A stretch of DNA of 64,000 nt, taken from Peromyscus leucopus. Lineage: Eukaryota; Chordata; Mammalia; Rodentia; Cricetidae. Positions 32,370 through 45,292 of the stretch are shown one piece after another. Position 1 is the first letter of the stretch, and each line of letters opens with the position of its first letter. Location: assembly GCF_004664715.2 (NCBI RefSeq), contig NC_051083.1:119586413-119650412 (forward strand). Reading direction: 5' to 3'. The translations under genes and the position numbers were made by a program. The notes beneath the pieces are model-generated. The model did not search any database. It saw nothing but the letters and a program-made list of their open reading frames with translations, and was not told the origin of the DNA.

Positions 32370-33250
32370 TTTTTAAAAAATACAATTCTTTATCGATTCT
32401 TTGGGAATTTCACATCATGTACCCCAATCCTACTCACCTCCCAGTCCCTCCATATCCTCCCCTAACCCTTGCAGCATCTCACCCACAAAAGAGACACCCC
32501 CAAATCAATGAAAAACAAAACAGAAAAAGCACCTCTCTCCTCCATCTTTCCAATCCCTCTTCATTCATTCCAGTGGCATGGGGAGCTTCAGTGTGTCATA
32601 CCGTAGACCATTTTGTCCAACCAACCCTACTTGAAAAATGTTCATTGCAAGGACTCATTGGTCTGGTTCAAGGCTTCTAGCAAAGCATCATGAATAGATC
32701 CTCACCAAAATGCCTCTCTGAGATGCTGCTATTGCCCTGAGTCATGGGGATCCTGGGGTTATAGTTCCACTGTACCATTCCCTCTACACACTCTAGCAGG
32801 TCATAGATGGGGTAAATGTTATGGTGGGCCAATACAAGGTCCAGGATGTGGGTCTGGGTGGAAGTTGAACTGGTTGGTCCAGGTCACTGGGACTGCCTCC
32901 ATCAGGTGAGGGACAGAGTCAGCTCTCCTAGACCCATGCCATCATGGCCAGCTCTCCCATGCCCATGGTGAGGGGTGGGGCCATTTCTCCTAATTGGTGG
33001 GGCAGCTATACCAGGGCCAGTGAGGGGAGGGACTGGCTCAGCAAGGCCTTTGGATTTCAACATACATGGTTCCTATGAACCCCTATGGCAACACAGGACA
33101 TGGGCATACCACAGACCCCAGCTGCAGCAGGATCACAGACAGAGACATGGCCTTTGGCAGCAGCTCGGGCCTGGATGTCACCATGGTCCTGGTAGCAGCA
33201 CAGGCCACCCAGATCAGTATGGCCCCAGTGGCAGCAAGGCCCTTGGAAAA
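32370..33250 (-). repeat. L1 (Lx-type) 3' UTR
   Basis: TTTGGGAATTTCACATCATG, TTCATTGCAAGGACTCATTG, CAGGTCATAGATGGGGTA and, further on, GACCCCAGCTGCAGCAGGAT belong to the rodent Lx untranslated end in complement. The Gly/Ala/His-rich open frames at 32975-33329 are accidents of this GC-rich part. Confidence 0.7.
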
Positions 33251-33299
33251 AGTGCCTATTCTTAATAATAAGAAAAAAATAAATTTGACCAATGCATGA

Positions 33300-33790
33300 A
33301 GATTTAAGTAGACAGATGTTCAACTCCATTATTTATTATACAGAAAAAAATAAAGCATAACACAAATGCTCAACAGTTGGGTATTGGTTAAACAAATTAG
33401 TTCTTTCTATGCAATAAATAATGAATAGTCATTAAGGTGATGCTATAGGTCTATATTTATTCATGAAAATTAATATTAAGTAATATACACATATAATGTA
33501 CATATGCATATTAAAGTCATGGTAAAAATCCATATGCATAACTAAAATAGTTATAATTGTTTATCATAGCAGTGCTAGTAATAGCAAAAAATTCAGAAGT
33601 GACCAGAATTTCTATCAAAAACAACTGGACAAAGTAAATCATAAACATTTATACAGTTGAAAACTATGGAGCATGTAAAACTAATCAGGTAGATTTTTAT
33701 ACAGATATGGAAAGATATCTAAAAGATGCCATTAATTGACAAAGGCAAGTTACCAGAATAGTATGTCTATTTACTACTCTTTTTATTTGT
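33300..33790 (+). repeat. Ancient L1 (L1M-like) 3' fragment
   Basis: CTCAACAGTTGGGTATTGGT, TATGGAGCATGTAAAACTAA and GGAAAGATATCTAAAAGATG are worn sense-strand signatures of an old LINE tail. Confidence 0.5.
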
Positions 33791-33807
33791 GGCTTTACAA
33801 GAGGGAA

Positions 33808-33843
33808 GTGTGTGTGTGTGTGTGTGTGCGCGCGCGCGCGCAC
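33808..33843 (+). repeat. (GT)n-(GC)n tract
   Basis: Alternating purine-pyrimidine: GT units then GC units, a classic Z-DNA-prone sequence. Confidence 0.95.
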
Positions 33844-34344
33844 GTGTTTTAGGGTTGTTGTGTATATGGCTGTACCACTCCATGCTGTTCCATATGCTGC
33901 AGATTCTCTGAAGTCTTGGCATTCTCTTGGTACAGCCTTGTCATTTTTAAATGTTTACCTTTTAATTTTTGCCAGTGACAGAATCCTGCAGTTGATTTCG
34001 GGCCCTTGTGATAACAGTAGTTGCAAACATGGACAGTGTAGCTCTGAGCTTTAGCTAACAAAAACTAAGAATGTATCTATTTCAGAGTTACTCTTATGTT
34101 CTTGAGATTAGTGGGAAGGAGATGAAGCAGTTCATATTGTGAAAACACTGACCCTAGAGGAATGCCTATTGGTGGTTCCATGATATAACCTCTAGGAAGA
34201 TGGAGAAAATGAAGAAGTGCTCAATTGGCCTGGAGTTTCGGTTCCATAAGATGAAAACGTTTTAGAGACCTTTTGCAAAACATTGGGAATATACTTAACA
34301 TTAACGACCTCAGAATCTCAATATAGTTAAGAAGGTAGATTTTT

Positions 34345-34562
34345 CTGTTTTATTTTAAAAACATCTAATTCTTTATATCATGTGAATGGGGACTTTGCCT
34401 GCATGTATGTCTGAATACCACATGTGTGTAGTGCTCAAGGAGACCAGAATAGGATGCTAAGATTACAGATAGTTGTGAGTGCTACATGGGTGCTGGGAAT
34501 TGAACCTGGGTCCTCTGGAACGGCAGTCTATGCTCTTAACCACGGAGCTATCTCTCCAGCCC
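34345..34562 (-). repeat. B2 SINE
   Basis: TTTGCCTGCATGTATGTCTG to ACGGAGCTATCTCTCCAGCC, complement of the B2 head. Confidence 0.92.
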
Positions 34563-35587
34563 CATCTGTTGTATTAACTATGTTTTAACATTTTAAAGCA
34601 ATCTTATTACAGAGATGTCAAAGCAATGTCCATGACAAAAAGAGAGAAATAAAGAAAGGGGGAAGAAAGAAAAAAAGGAAGGGAAGGAGGAAGAAAGAAA
34701 GAAAGGATGGAAGGAAGAAAGGAGGCACAAGTGATGAACATGTTGTCTTCATTCTCATCAGTAGAGCTCTTTGCTTGCCTGAAACTTTCTAGCCCATGCA
34801 AATCTAGAATCTTCAGATTGCAGTCCTGAACTTGCCATCCTCATGACAGGGTGAAGAATGGAACCAGAGAACTCACAGTAAAAGCAGGGAACAAGAAGCA
34901 GACCCTTTCCTTGTACCTACATATGAGACAAGCCACATGATCTAAGCCCTTAATGATAATTTTAAAGAACTTGCATTCCAACACAGCCACAGACATGACA
35001 GTGATATTTGGACACAGTGCTATGTGGTACAAAAATCTAGATTTCTGGCAATGATTGTTTCATGTTGTCAAGGCTGTGGCAGCATGTTTAATTTGGAGTA
35101 CTTTGAATATGTGTGAAATTGGAAAATGAAAATGATGGAATAACAGCTGGAACAATGTAGCATTCTATTTTCTTGTTCTGCTAATTTACTTCCAGCTTAC
35201 TAATTACAGAAAAGCATGATTTCAAACGTTTCCAGTGATTTCGCAGAATTTTCGTGTCCATTAATCTAGCCACAATGGTAATATGTCCACTATAAGTGGA
35301 TTAACCACAGTAACATCTAGAATTATTAAATTTATAGTCGAAAAATCTGCATTTGAGGTAGAAAGAGTTTGATATTTTGACAGTATATTGTCTTTTCTGA
35401 AAATAATTATGTTTTAGAGTTCCAAGAAATATACAGAATTCAAAAACAAACAAAATGTACCTGAAATTTTAAATGTCAAGGTTCTAAATAGAATGAAATC
35501 AGAATTTAAAAATAAATACCAAACCCTGAAAACAGGCCCTTTCATCTGTAAGTCTTAAACAACAACAACAGCAGCAGCAACAACTTT
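34563..35587. other. No gene seen; purine-rich (GAAA/GGAA)n at 34640-34725
   Basis: One A/G-rich low-complexity stretch. The remainder is AT-rich and unassigned. Confidence 0.5.
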
Positions 35588-35760
35588 CTTTTCTTTTTTC
35601 TTTTTTTTTTTTTGGTTTTTCAAGACAGGGTTTCTCTGTGTAGCTTTGCGCCTTTGCTGGAACTCACTTGGTAGCCCAGGCTGGCCTCAAACTCACAGAG
35701 ATCCACCTGCCTCTGCCTCCCGAGTGCTGGGATTAAAGGCGTGCGCCACCACCGCCCGGC
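35588..35760 (-). repeat. Young B1 SINE with target duplication
   Basis: Well-preserved B1 complement (CAAGACAGGGTTTCTCTGTG, GAGTGCTGGGATTAAAGGCG, CACCACCGCCCGGC) flanked by direct repeats AACAACTTTCT just before the tail and just after 35760. Retained CpGs mark it as one of the youngest SINEs here. Confidence 0.95.
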
Positions 35761-36201
35761 AACAACTTTCTACTAAACAATTTTTTGGCAATGAGGAGAA
35801 AGTCAGAAATTAAAGCTTTTCTGAAAAATAATTAAAATAAAATATTATATGATAGGATCTATTAGATACAGTTGTTTAAGCCATGGCTAGAGGTAAATTC
35901 ATAGCCCTAACCTTCTACGATAAAAGTAAGAAAAGTCAACTCTCAAATCAAACTGGAAAAAACACAAAGAAAATAAAAGAGAACACAGGGGAAGTCATCA
36001 CAAAAATATGAAGATTGAGGCTTCCTTTGGCCAGGTGGGGTGTGGACTTGGATGAGTGCTTCCTAGGGGATACCAATAATGTCTGCATCCTATTTGGACA
36101 CTGATGACACCTGTCTTTCATTTCTGGCAATTCATCGAGCCAGGCACTTGGCACTGTGTCCTTTTCTGTATGTATATTAAATTTCATAGATATTTTCCAA
36201 A

Positions 36202-36268
36202 GGACTGCAGATGTAGCCGAATGGTAGAATTCTTGCCCAGCATGTATGAGACCCTGGGTTCACTAAAC
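36202..36268 (+). repeat. ID-like SINE head
   Basis: ACTGCAGATGTAGCCGAATG, TTCTTGCCCAGCATGTATGA and ACCCTGGGTTC follow the ID tRNA-Ala-like order. It lacks the features needed for a real tRNA. Confidence 0.65.
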
Positions 36269-36739
36269 TAGCATTCAAAAATGTATTTCCCCAATTTATA
36301 ATTTTGTCATTTAATTTTCCCCAGTATATCATTCTTTTTTGATGCGTAGCATGCAATCTCTCACAGAATAGGTGCTCAATAAATATTGGTTCTCTATTAA
36401 GGGCACTGTATATCTTACCATTGAACCTGTCATTATTAGGAGGAAGTATGTGTAAAAGTTACAGTAATGGTTTAAACATGTACCTTATGTTATAATTTGA
36501 AGACCCGAATTACTGATTTTTTATATACATGGAACGTGTCACCTAGGCCAGGCAAAGATGTGGAGATGAGATGTGCATATGTAGGGTTTCCTTACCTGGA
36601 AATGTTGTCTATTAGAGTGATAACAATGAGTAAAATATCTTACACTCATCAAAGGTGAACAACTACCTTGGATTGCCCAGGACTTCCCTGGTCTTAGCTC
36701 TGCAAGTCTTGCATCTGAGGAATCCCTTCATTCCCAAGT

Positions 36740-36965
36740 AAATTAGGACAACCAACCTCCCTGTACCACTTTACACTGACGATCTCCTTAGTGTTCACAA
36801 CAATCCTATCAAGGAGGTAAGATTACTATTTTCATTTTCCTAGAGATAGGGTGATGGCTCACGGGCTGGGGTGTGTGTGTGTTAAAGTTCAGAGTATAAG
36901 GTCACAAAGCTGGAAGTAGTGACATCCCACCGCCACCCTTGACTGGACTAACTAGAAGCCAACGT
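36740..36965 (-). repeat. MIR
   Basis: GTGTTCACAACAATCCTATC, TATTTTCATTTTCCTAGAG and AAGGTCACAAAGCTGGAAGT in reverse MIR order. A separate MIR tail scrap (GGTGCTCAATAAATATTGGT) lies at 36370-36395. Confidence 0.65.
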
Positions 36966-39292
36966 TCTTTTCACTCTCATACAGATGAAGAGAACAAAAC
37001 AGAGGCTCCCTCAGCCAGGGGAGACTGAATTGCTGACAAAATTCAAGACAGCTTGGAGAAGTCAAAGCGAGCTGGCTCCGTTGGCCCAGAACTGAAAGCT
37101 GAGATTAGTGCCATCATCCTGGGTAAGGTGTTTCTTAAAGCCTCCTGCTACAGTCACACCCAGCACCAAGAGCTCCATGCTGAAGGATTGTTTGTCAGCC
37201 TGTAGTACTGTTACTGGGCGGTGACAGAACCTGTAGGAGCCTGGCTGACAGGAGAACATTGAATTATTAGGGGCATGTCCTTAAAGGAGATATTGGGAAT
37301 CAAGCCCCTCTCCCTATCTCTCCTGCCATGAGATGAGGACACTTTCCCTCCTCTTAGGCCATTCTGTCACACTACAGGCCCCAAAGCAAGAAAACCAACT
37401 GATCATGAATGGAAATATCTGAAACTGTAACCACGTCCTCAGGTGTTTTGTGGCAGTGAGTGATGGGAAGGAAACACACCTTCAAATATGTGTAAGCTTT
37501 GCAGACTTCTCCCAAGGAGGTGAAGCAAATCCTTACGGTCTACTAAATCCATTAGCAAAACCCTAAATTTCTAGAAGACTTGGAGAGTTTCCTCTGAGCA
37601 CTTTGTAAATAATCTACCAAACAAGGAGGGTCAGTCTCTACCCAGAGTGGAAATTCAGAATCGCAGTCACAGTATGAGCTGAATATTGTTGTTGTTTTTT
37701 CCAAGTCACCCACAAAGACCTACTAGGGAGTATTGTTATAGTTCATTGGAGAATAAAAATCTGATCTTAAAGATTTGGAAGCTCGGGTTTCTGTTATTGG
37801 TGCAAAGACTCAGGAGGAAATGCAGGGTTGAAAGCTCCAGGAAAGAAGTTTCAAGAAATACCAGGTGAAAGACGAACACGAGAAAAACTAAACAAAACCC
37901 ATAGAGAGAGAAAGATCACTTCCTGCCCGAAGCAATCAAAGAGTGTAGGGAGCTGTACCCAGGTGGTGCTAGGTAGGAACACTCTGCGATGAATGAGAAG
38001 CATGACATACATAGGAACTCATCCTCCGTATTTCTCCAGCAGCACAGGTAGGAGCATCACAAAGCTCCAGAGCAATAATTGATTCTGTCTTAAGTGCTCC
38101 ACACTGTGGTGAGCTGAGGAAATAGCACTACTACTGTATTAATACCAAAGGTGTTGAGTTTGATTTCGCCTTGGGAAACTGAAGAATGGTCAGTCTTCAT
38201 GATTCCATTAGCGAATCCCGTAGTAAATAATCATGTAGGGAGCTGCAAAAATTCAGGAACAGTATGCTGCTCCAAACCAACACACCTTGTGACACAAAAA
38301 TAAAAAAAAAATAGTCAGTGGTGTTTAACCAGACAGAAATTCAATGAATCAATTATTTTGTCTTATTGTTATCCGTTACCTAATTTAAGGCAGTTGGTAA
38401 TTCTGAATAAACTCCTGAGGACCATTCATCTGCTTGCTAAACAATCTCTGGCTTTTTATCACGCCTACCACAGAAACTTAATTGAGACATTTCCTTCAAT
38501 ACATAGATGAATAAAGATAGTCTCTTGCCAGTGACCAATTGGTAATATGCTTGGCCAACAAAGAAAATAAGTAACCTTTGCAGATACTTCTAGAACTCTC
38601 TCCTACCCCTGCCATTGAGGCTGGATTTGTTGCCTTCCTCTAAGCTCTTACAACCTTCAGGCTTCCCCTATAACCTCCTGACCTAGTACCAGTACCAAAC
38701 ATACCATAACTGTCCATCCCAGTTGACTGTTCCTTGGTCTGTCTTCCCTATCAGATTGGGAGTTGGGTTTCTCCTAAGCTTGGATAAATCCTTAACGCCG
38801 TGTTTATCAAGGGCTCTCTGCATAAATGACTCATTCTACTCTAAGTTTCAGAAGTTTGAGATTGAGGAATAGCAGAGACACAGTCTTCTTCCAGGTCTCC
38901 TTGATCACCTAACTGTGTGATTGGCGGCAAATAGATCAGCCTCTTGGGGACTAGCCTCCATTAGAGCAGGGAGCTGAGGACACAGGACAATCAGGCCCTC
39001 ATATCCGGACTCCGAGCTAAGGGTGCAGGGAGGAGATGATTGCTGCTTCAGAACAAAGATGACAGGTGGGGCCTTAGTTTGCCTGTGGTTAGTAGAGGGC
39101 CTTGAATTTGAAAGAGGCGAAGTCATAAGGTACATCTGCAATACATTTCTGACTGACTTTGAACAATTACCTCATCTCTGAGCCTCGTTTCTTTATGGGG
39201 GCTTGTGTTGAGGGTTTCAGGATTACCATTAACCATCCTCAAGGTGAACTCGGAATTGTGCAGCTACAATGTTGACAAGGTTCAAGTAATGA
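36966..39292. other. No gene seen
   Basis: Mostly non-repetitive-looking intergenic sequence. Short frames on both strands were examined and none has a recognisable domain or paired splice sites. Confidence 0.4.
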
Positions 39293-39535
39293 AAGCTCTG
39301 ATTTACTGAGCACTCTCCGAGGACCAGCCTCCAGGATAAGTGCTTCAGATGCATCATCTCATTGAATCCCAACAATAACCCTTTGAAGCGGGAATCAGTG
39401 TGCTGCTTTACAGCTAGGAAAATGGCAAATTAGAGTGGTTTGGTAAGTGGTCCAGCCCATGCAGCCAATAAGTTGTAAAGCCAGGATTCAAGCCTAGTTT
39501 TGTCTAAATCCAAAGCCCAGACTCTTAACCCCCCA
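39293..39535 (-). repeat. MIR, nearly full length
   Basis: GATTTACTGAGCACTCTCCG, CATCTCATTGAATCCCAACA, CCAATAAGTTGTAAAGCCAG and GACTCTTAACC, the reverse MIR from end to end. Confidence 0.85.
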
Positions 39536-39867
39536 TACTCAACTGTGGTGGCATAATTAAGAGCTGTTCATTGAATCCTGTAAGAGCCAAAGGATATAAC
39601 AAACAAATAAAAAAGCTTTGGCCTTCTCTTGAAAGGCTGTAAGTTCCAGCTGCATTTTGGTGTCAAATGGAAAAAATAATAGGATTGGCCCATCAGTTAA
39701 CAGAAGCAAAGAGACCATTTTATCAGCATGCTGGGACCTGCCTCTCATTGGAAGCTAAAATTATGGCCATGCATTCAACCACTTTAATGATTCCTGACCC
39801 ACAAATATGGAGCTTTCATTTAGCTCTTTAGATGTAGAAGAGCAAAATAGCATGTAGCTGGATAGCT

Positions 39868-39955
39868 TTTTTTTTTTAGGGAACCTTTTGAAAACACTGT
39901 TTTTTTTTTTTTTTTTTTTTTGTTTTTTTTTTTTTTTGTTTGTTGTTTTTTTTAA
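39868..39955 (-). repeat. T-rich tract
   Basis: Poly-T runs broken by G; the Lys-rich antisense frame is an artefact. Confidence 0.85.
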
Positions 39956-40441
39956 AGCAGGAATTACCATCCCCGCAATCATTCGAAGGTAGCTAGGAAT
40001 TCTTTCAGAATTTAGTTATCCTTTTGTTTGAATGAATTTAGATCTGGATACAGAAAGTGAAAATCACCTTGTACACTGCCTTTCTCAGGCAGTTTCTGGC
40101 TTCTCAGGTGTCACTGTTCAGTGACCATTGGGGATGCTCTTTGTGACTCAAACATCTCCGTTGCCCTACTTTCACTCTTAAATTTGAGAATTGCTTAGGG
40201 AAGCACACTTCTGTCAAAGTAAGCCTGATTTCCATCCCTACAGAAACAGGTCAATTGTTGTACATACTTGAGAGGGAGATGTGGCCCTGTGTACTAGCTG
40301 GCCCAGACACAGGCTTACGCTTCAGGGCTCTCTGCTGCTCTCTGCTGGCCATAAACCTTCGCTGCAGTTGTCAAGAAGGTAACTCAAATGACTTTGAAGT
40401 TCTCAGTCCTGAATGGGTTGTCTTCTTCAAACCGCTCCCCT

Positions 40442-40937
40442 CAAGGCTCTAGGATCTCTGCAGAAGAGGAGGTGGAAAGATTGTAAGTGCCGGAGGTGGC
40501 AGATGACTCCAAAGAAATAGTGACTTCCACACAACAGGGCTGATGCACATGTGAACTCACAGAGACTGGCAGGACACGCTGGACTTGCACAGGTTCAAGC
40601 CAGACGGGGCCCCAGCATTGAGAAGGGGAAGTGGACACAGGCTCCCACCCCTTGCTATCTGCAACTGACCCCGTCTAGAGAACGGAAAATCAGTTTTCTC
40701 CCAGGGAGCGTAACTAGGTGTATCAACCACACTCCTGGGCAGGACCCCGTGCTCAGGCGTAGTTGGCTGACACAGAACCAAGTCAAGGGTATTTTTGTGA
40801 ATGGACCTTGTGTTTTGTTTAGTTTTGGCTTTTTTTCTCTCTTACTGGTCTTTCATCTGTTTGTTTTGATTTTTTTATGATTTTTTTCTTTGGGGGAGGG
40901 GGTTTTGTTTCTTGCTTTTTTTGTTTTTGTTTGTTTC

Positions 40938-41006
<69 letters not shown>

Positions 41007-41106
41007 TGTGGATAGGGAGGTGAGTGGATCTGGGAGGAGTTGGGGGAGGGGAATTCCTGACCAAAATAATATTGGATGAAAGAAATTTTTCATAAAGAAA
41101 AGAAAA
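40442..41106 (+). repeat. L1 (Lx-type) 3' UTR with internal (GA)n
   Basis: GAAGAGGAGGTGGAAAGATT, GGGCTGATGCACATGTGAAC, CACAGGTTCAAGCCAGACGG and GGGCAGGACCCCGTGCTCAG follow the Lx 3' UTR. (GA)n lies at 40943-41002, then GGATCTGGGAGGAGTTGGGG and the terminal A-rich end. It is complete to its 3' end. Confidence 0.85.
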
Positions 41107-41625
41107 TGGCTCCAAGTGTTGCTGCTGGGACTTCTGCTATTGCAACTTCCTCTGTCACTACCACTAAGTTGTACTATTATTCATTTATTTAAGCAAAATT
41201 GAAGTTAATTAAGAAAAGGCTTTTAACACAGATCTAAGCATGAGCAATAAGAGAGGGGGAGAGAGATGTTAGTTAAGGCCCACTTAGAGTGGGCACTGGC
41301 TTTTTAGGAGTGAGTCACATCTAAATGTTATCTAAATATTATCTTGGTGGCTTTGAAGTTACATTTTCAAAGGGTTTAAAGAAAAATGTTTGGGTGTACA
41401 ATTTTTTTATCGAAAAGAATTTTCTTTAGTAAACGAGATTAGACGGTGGCATTAAACAGGTTTACAGGCTGAAGAATATAAAAAAAAATAAATCGTAAAG
41501 GTGAAAGAAATCTTTACTATATGTCAATTAGAAACAGTACAAGACGAGGCTAGATGTAGTGGTACATGCAGATCTGTGTAAGCACAATGGTGGCTTCATG
41601 TCCCTAGTGAGCCGCAGGCCACCAG

Positions 41626-41776
41626 AGAGGGAGGGAGGGAGAGAGAGAGAGACAGAGAGACAGAGAGAGGAAGAGAGAGGAAGAGAGAGACAGAGAGAGA
41701 CAGAGAGAGGAGAGAGACAGAGAGAGGAGAGACACACAGAGAGACAGAGAGAGACAGAGAGAGAGACAGAGAGAGT
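41626..41776 (+). repeat. (GAGA/CAGA)n microsatellite
   Basis: 150 bp of interrupted GA with CAGA variants. Confidence 0.95.
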
Positions 41777-42271
41777 CAGACATGCTTTGACTAGAAACAC
41801 GGTTCTTAATCATGTTTGTAGGATTCTCCTCATTCTTAGCCAAAAAGTAGTGAGGGGCTTATTTTCATTCTCATATCCCCTTAATTACTTTATCTTTTTA
41901 TGCTGCCTCAATTGCCCCTCTGAGACTTCAGCTCCTTAATTTTAAGGGTTAATTGCTAAAGCTCTATTTTCTGAAGCCTCATCAGGCTAATAGGAGCTAA
42001 GACCTTGCCCAATCAGCTACCAAAAGTCTCTCAACTTTCTCAACACAAACACAATACTTAAGAAGGTCTGAGCTTGAAGACTGGAGGGACATTAATCAAT
42101 GGTAATTTAGAAAAAGAGTTGTCATTACTCAAGACATTAAACTGAATAAACAACAAGCACATAGGAAACTTGGATATCTAATATTAAGATTTGCCCCCCA
42201 AATTAGTAGCACCCTTTTTCAGCACCAGGTGCCCAGGAATCATGATGGTAGCAAATCATTACAATTTAAGG

Positions 42272-42421
42272 CAGAGGACACTGAGATGATTCAGAGTGTA
42301 AAGGTGCTTGCTGCCAAACCTGATGAGCTGAGTTCAATCCCAGGACACACGTGATGGAAGGAGGGAACCAACCGGCTTCCACAAGTTGTCCTCTCACCTC
42401 TACAGGCATGCTGTGTTGCTT

Positions 42422-42503
<82 letters not shown>

Positions 42504-42522
42504 AATAAATGTATTTATTAAA
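42272..42522 (+). repeat. B3-type SINE with (CA)n-(GA)n tail
   Basis: GAGATGATTCAGAGTGTAAA and GAGTTCAATCCCAGGACACA, then CCACAAGTTGTCCTCTCACC, then (CA)n 42422-42468, (GA)n to 42499 and a final AAATAAATGTATTTATT. Confidence 0.85.
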
Positions 42523-43179
42523 AAGAAAAACTCAACGCAGAATCTGGCATAGGCTTAATCTTGGAGGATTATATTTCCCGAATTCTCACATAGCATTTCA
42601 CTTTAAGAATGCTGCAGACTCTCTGTGAGAAATTGTCAAGGGTCATCTGGGTTTGTAAGAAGACTGTCATACCTGAACTTTTGAGTTTTATACTGAAGGT
42701 GTGGCAAAACACCTAAGAGAAATTGCAGCAGGTAATCAACCAGTGGAATAGATTAAAGGAAAATTAAGCATAATTATATTCTTTGAGTATATAAAATTAT
42801 ACTGAATACCTAAAAAAATGAAGCAATTCAAGACATAAAAGTTACAACTACTGATAGATGTACACATTTCTTTACACAATATGTAGTTAAGATGTCTTTT
42901 TTTCCCCTCATTGAAAAGAATTTTCAAATCTTATCAGTTCACAGTTAAGTGACCTTATCCTCAGGACATTCTCAAGGATTAGGAAACTCAGATCAGGTTT
43001 TATTGTAGAGAATAAGCCTATTACTTCCTGAGTTCTTTTGATCTCATTTGGGTAGGCCTCTATCCACCAAGGGAAGATGTCATTAAATACCATAAAATAT
43101 TAGTGTCCTAGACAGGGAGGCATCTGAGTAAAATGTAGCTGTCAATGTTTGTTGGTTTTTTTTTTTTTTTGAAATGTAC

Positions 43180-43620
43180 CTGTTATTGTTTAAATGTGAA
43201 ATCCTCCCCTGGATCATATACTTGGAACATTTGGCCCCTGGTCCGTGGGGCTATTTTTGAAGATTGCGCATCCTATAGGGCCTAGCTAAAAGTCTTGGGT
43301 CCGGTGGGGATTAGGTGCAAGCCCGTGACTTTTTGAGATTCGCTCTATAGGCTACTTGTCACGGTGAGTATTGGTTCTATAGCCCAGCCCCTTTTCTGGC
43401 CCTCCTCTTGGGAAGAGATCATGCCTAAAGGCATGAATGGGTAGAGTAGTTAATGCCTCTTTCCAGGTGTGATTAATAAAGAATCCCCTCAGTAATTTTC
43501 ATTGATTCCCTTGGAGCAACAGGATCTTTTATGTTCTCCTTGAACCCACTAGCCATTTTCGGTCCTTCCCCACTCTGCTTCTGAATAAAATTCATTGACA
43601 TTTAAGTCTGGTATAAGACA
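43180..43620 (+). repeat. Old hAT-Charlie-like repeat
   Basis: TTTAAATGTGAAATCCTCCC, GGAACATTTGGCCCCTGGTC and TATAGCCCAGCCCCTTTTCT recall a known rodent/mammal MER-type repeat in sense orientation. The 3' half is too diverged to place. Confidence 0.45.
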
Positions 43621-44436
43621 GATCAAGCCACTTCCACAGCCTCACGGCGGCTGCAGCAGCGAGTCTGTCAGAATCCTAGCTAAGTACATCTCATAGTATC
43701 GGCTGGAGAATTATCTGGGTCTGGAATGTCCCATGACTTTTGGGTGAGGACTCCCACACCTTGTTTCTCTGCCACATAGAATGCAAAAGATAAATCTGGA
43801 ATTCCCAGGGCTGGGACTGATAATGAGTGTTTTTTTTTTTTTTAAAGCTTGTTAGTAAAAGTTTTGTGTTTCTCTTGGTTCTGGAGTCCCTGTCAACACT
43901 AATTACTATACAAGTTCATTTTAGAATGGGGTCTGGGTTATTGATGAAGGCATCAGACAGATCCTTAATCTCAGAAATCCCATTTGAAAGTGTCCTGCCA
44001 CTTCAGAAGTGACCTGAGGTGTCTGGATGAATGTCTGCAGTTTCTTCACTAGAAAACACGGAGCAGCTTCAGTCTTCAAACGCAGCTGTTATTAGAGCTG
44101 AAGGCCCGTGTTTCCCTTTGGAGAACAGGATGTCTTTCCTTACAGTGCTTTCCCGTTTTACAGAGCAAGCAAAGCCTGGCTTTCTTAGAATCCCACTGAG
44201 GGCAAGTCTTCTCCTCAGCGGTAGCAGGCGCTGCCCCCTTTAGCGCCCTCTTTCTTCCGCCTGTAGTTTCTGTGAGGGAGCAGGTACTTATTGGCCTGTG
44301 GAAATGGACTTGGGTTTTGTCTGTAGCTACTTCACCTGGGCCTTTTGGATCATTCCCCTTTATTCTGGTTGTTGCAAAACCCCAAAGCTAAGTTGAAATG
44401 CTGAGTTAGGGGTATCTGGGAGCTCTCCTGCCTTTC

Positions 44437-44577
44437 CTTTTTTGAGATAAGTCTCATTATTTTGTCTTGGCTGTCCTTGAACTCACTCTGTAGACCAGGC
44501 TGGCTTCAAACTCACAAAGATCCACTTGCCTCTGCTTCCCAAGTGCTGGGATTAAAGACGTGCCACCACAGTCAGCT
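44437..44577 (-). repeat. B1 SINE
   Basis: GTAGACCAGGCTGGCTTCAA and GTGCTGGGATTAAAGACGTG. Confidence 0.9.
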
Positions 44578-44689
44578 TGTCACTCCCTTTTTTTGTAGCT
44601 TCCTCCTAATGTCTGGGGAAGGCTGGTGAAATAAGTACTAGTAAGGTTTGATCTTAGGGTTTTGTTTTGGGTTTTGATTTTGTATGTTT

Positions 44690-44832
44690 TTGTTTTGAGA
44701 CACGGCCTCATTGTGTATCTCTGGCTTGTCTGAAACTCACTATGTGGTCTAGTCTGGCCTTGAACATGGAGATCTGCCTGGCTCTGTCTCCTGAGTCCTG
44801 GCATTGAAGGCGTATGCCACCACATCTGCTTA
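44690..44832 (-). repeat. B1 SINE, diverged
   Basis: TTTTGAGACACGGCCTCATT, GTCTAGTCTGGCCTTGAACA and GGCATTGAAGGCGTATGCCA. Confidence 0.85.
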
Positions 44833-44863
44833 ATTTTAAGAATTAAAAATAAATTTAATTTAA

Positions 44864-44864
<1 letters not shown>

Positions 44865-44899
<35 letters not shown>

Positions 44900-44906
44900 T
44901 TAGGTA

Positions 44907-44952
<46 letters not shown>
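44865..44952. repeat. (CA)n-spacer-(TG)n inverted repeat
   Basis: About 17 CA units, an 11-bp spacer, then about 21 TG units. The two arms are complementary and could form a hairpin or cruciform. Confidence 0.95.
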
Positions 44953-45125
44953 CTTGAGTGTGTGTATATGTACTACCTGTGTCCAGGAGCCCTTGGAGGT
45001 CAGAAGAAGATATCAGATCCCTGGGAACTAGAGTTATCGGCCAGGCCTGTGGGTTCTGAGAACTGAACCTCAGTCTTTTGTAAGAGCAGTAAGCACTCTT
45101 AATGGCTGGTTCATCTCTATGGCCC
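44953..45125 (-). repeat. B2/B3 SINE
   Basis: CCCTTGGAGGTCAGAAGAAG to TAATGGCTGGTTCATCTCTA, complement of a B2-type head. The (TG)n arm is its tail region. Confidence 0.8.
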
Positions 45126-45292
45126 TGAGATTTAACCTTTAAAATCATTGTCATCCTCCAAATGCCTTTGTGACATATTTTAACCTGGTTTTGTCCTTGT
45201 CTTTTTCCATTTTGGAGTAATCCTTGAGGATGAAATCTTCTGCCATATAAAATCTTTTTTAATCCAAACATATTTCCTTCTCTCTTCAACTT

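Noticed and set aside
32975..33329. Overlapping Gly/His-rich frames on both strands
   Set aside because: They lie in the GC-rich untranslated end of an Lx-type L1.
36202..36268. tRNA-like A and B boxes
   Set aside because: These belong to an ID SINE head. No acceptor stem or complete cloverleaf forms; the same applies to B2, B3 and B4 heads elsewhere.
41528..41939. Ser/Leu and Arg/Glu-rich frames over 41.5-41.9 kb
   Set aside because: They are products of the GAGA/CAGA microsatellite.
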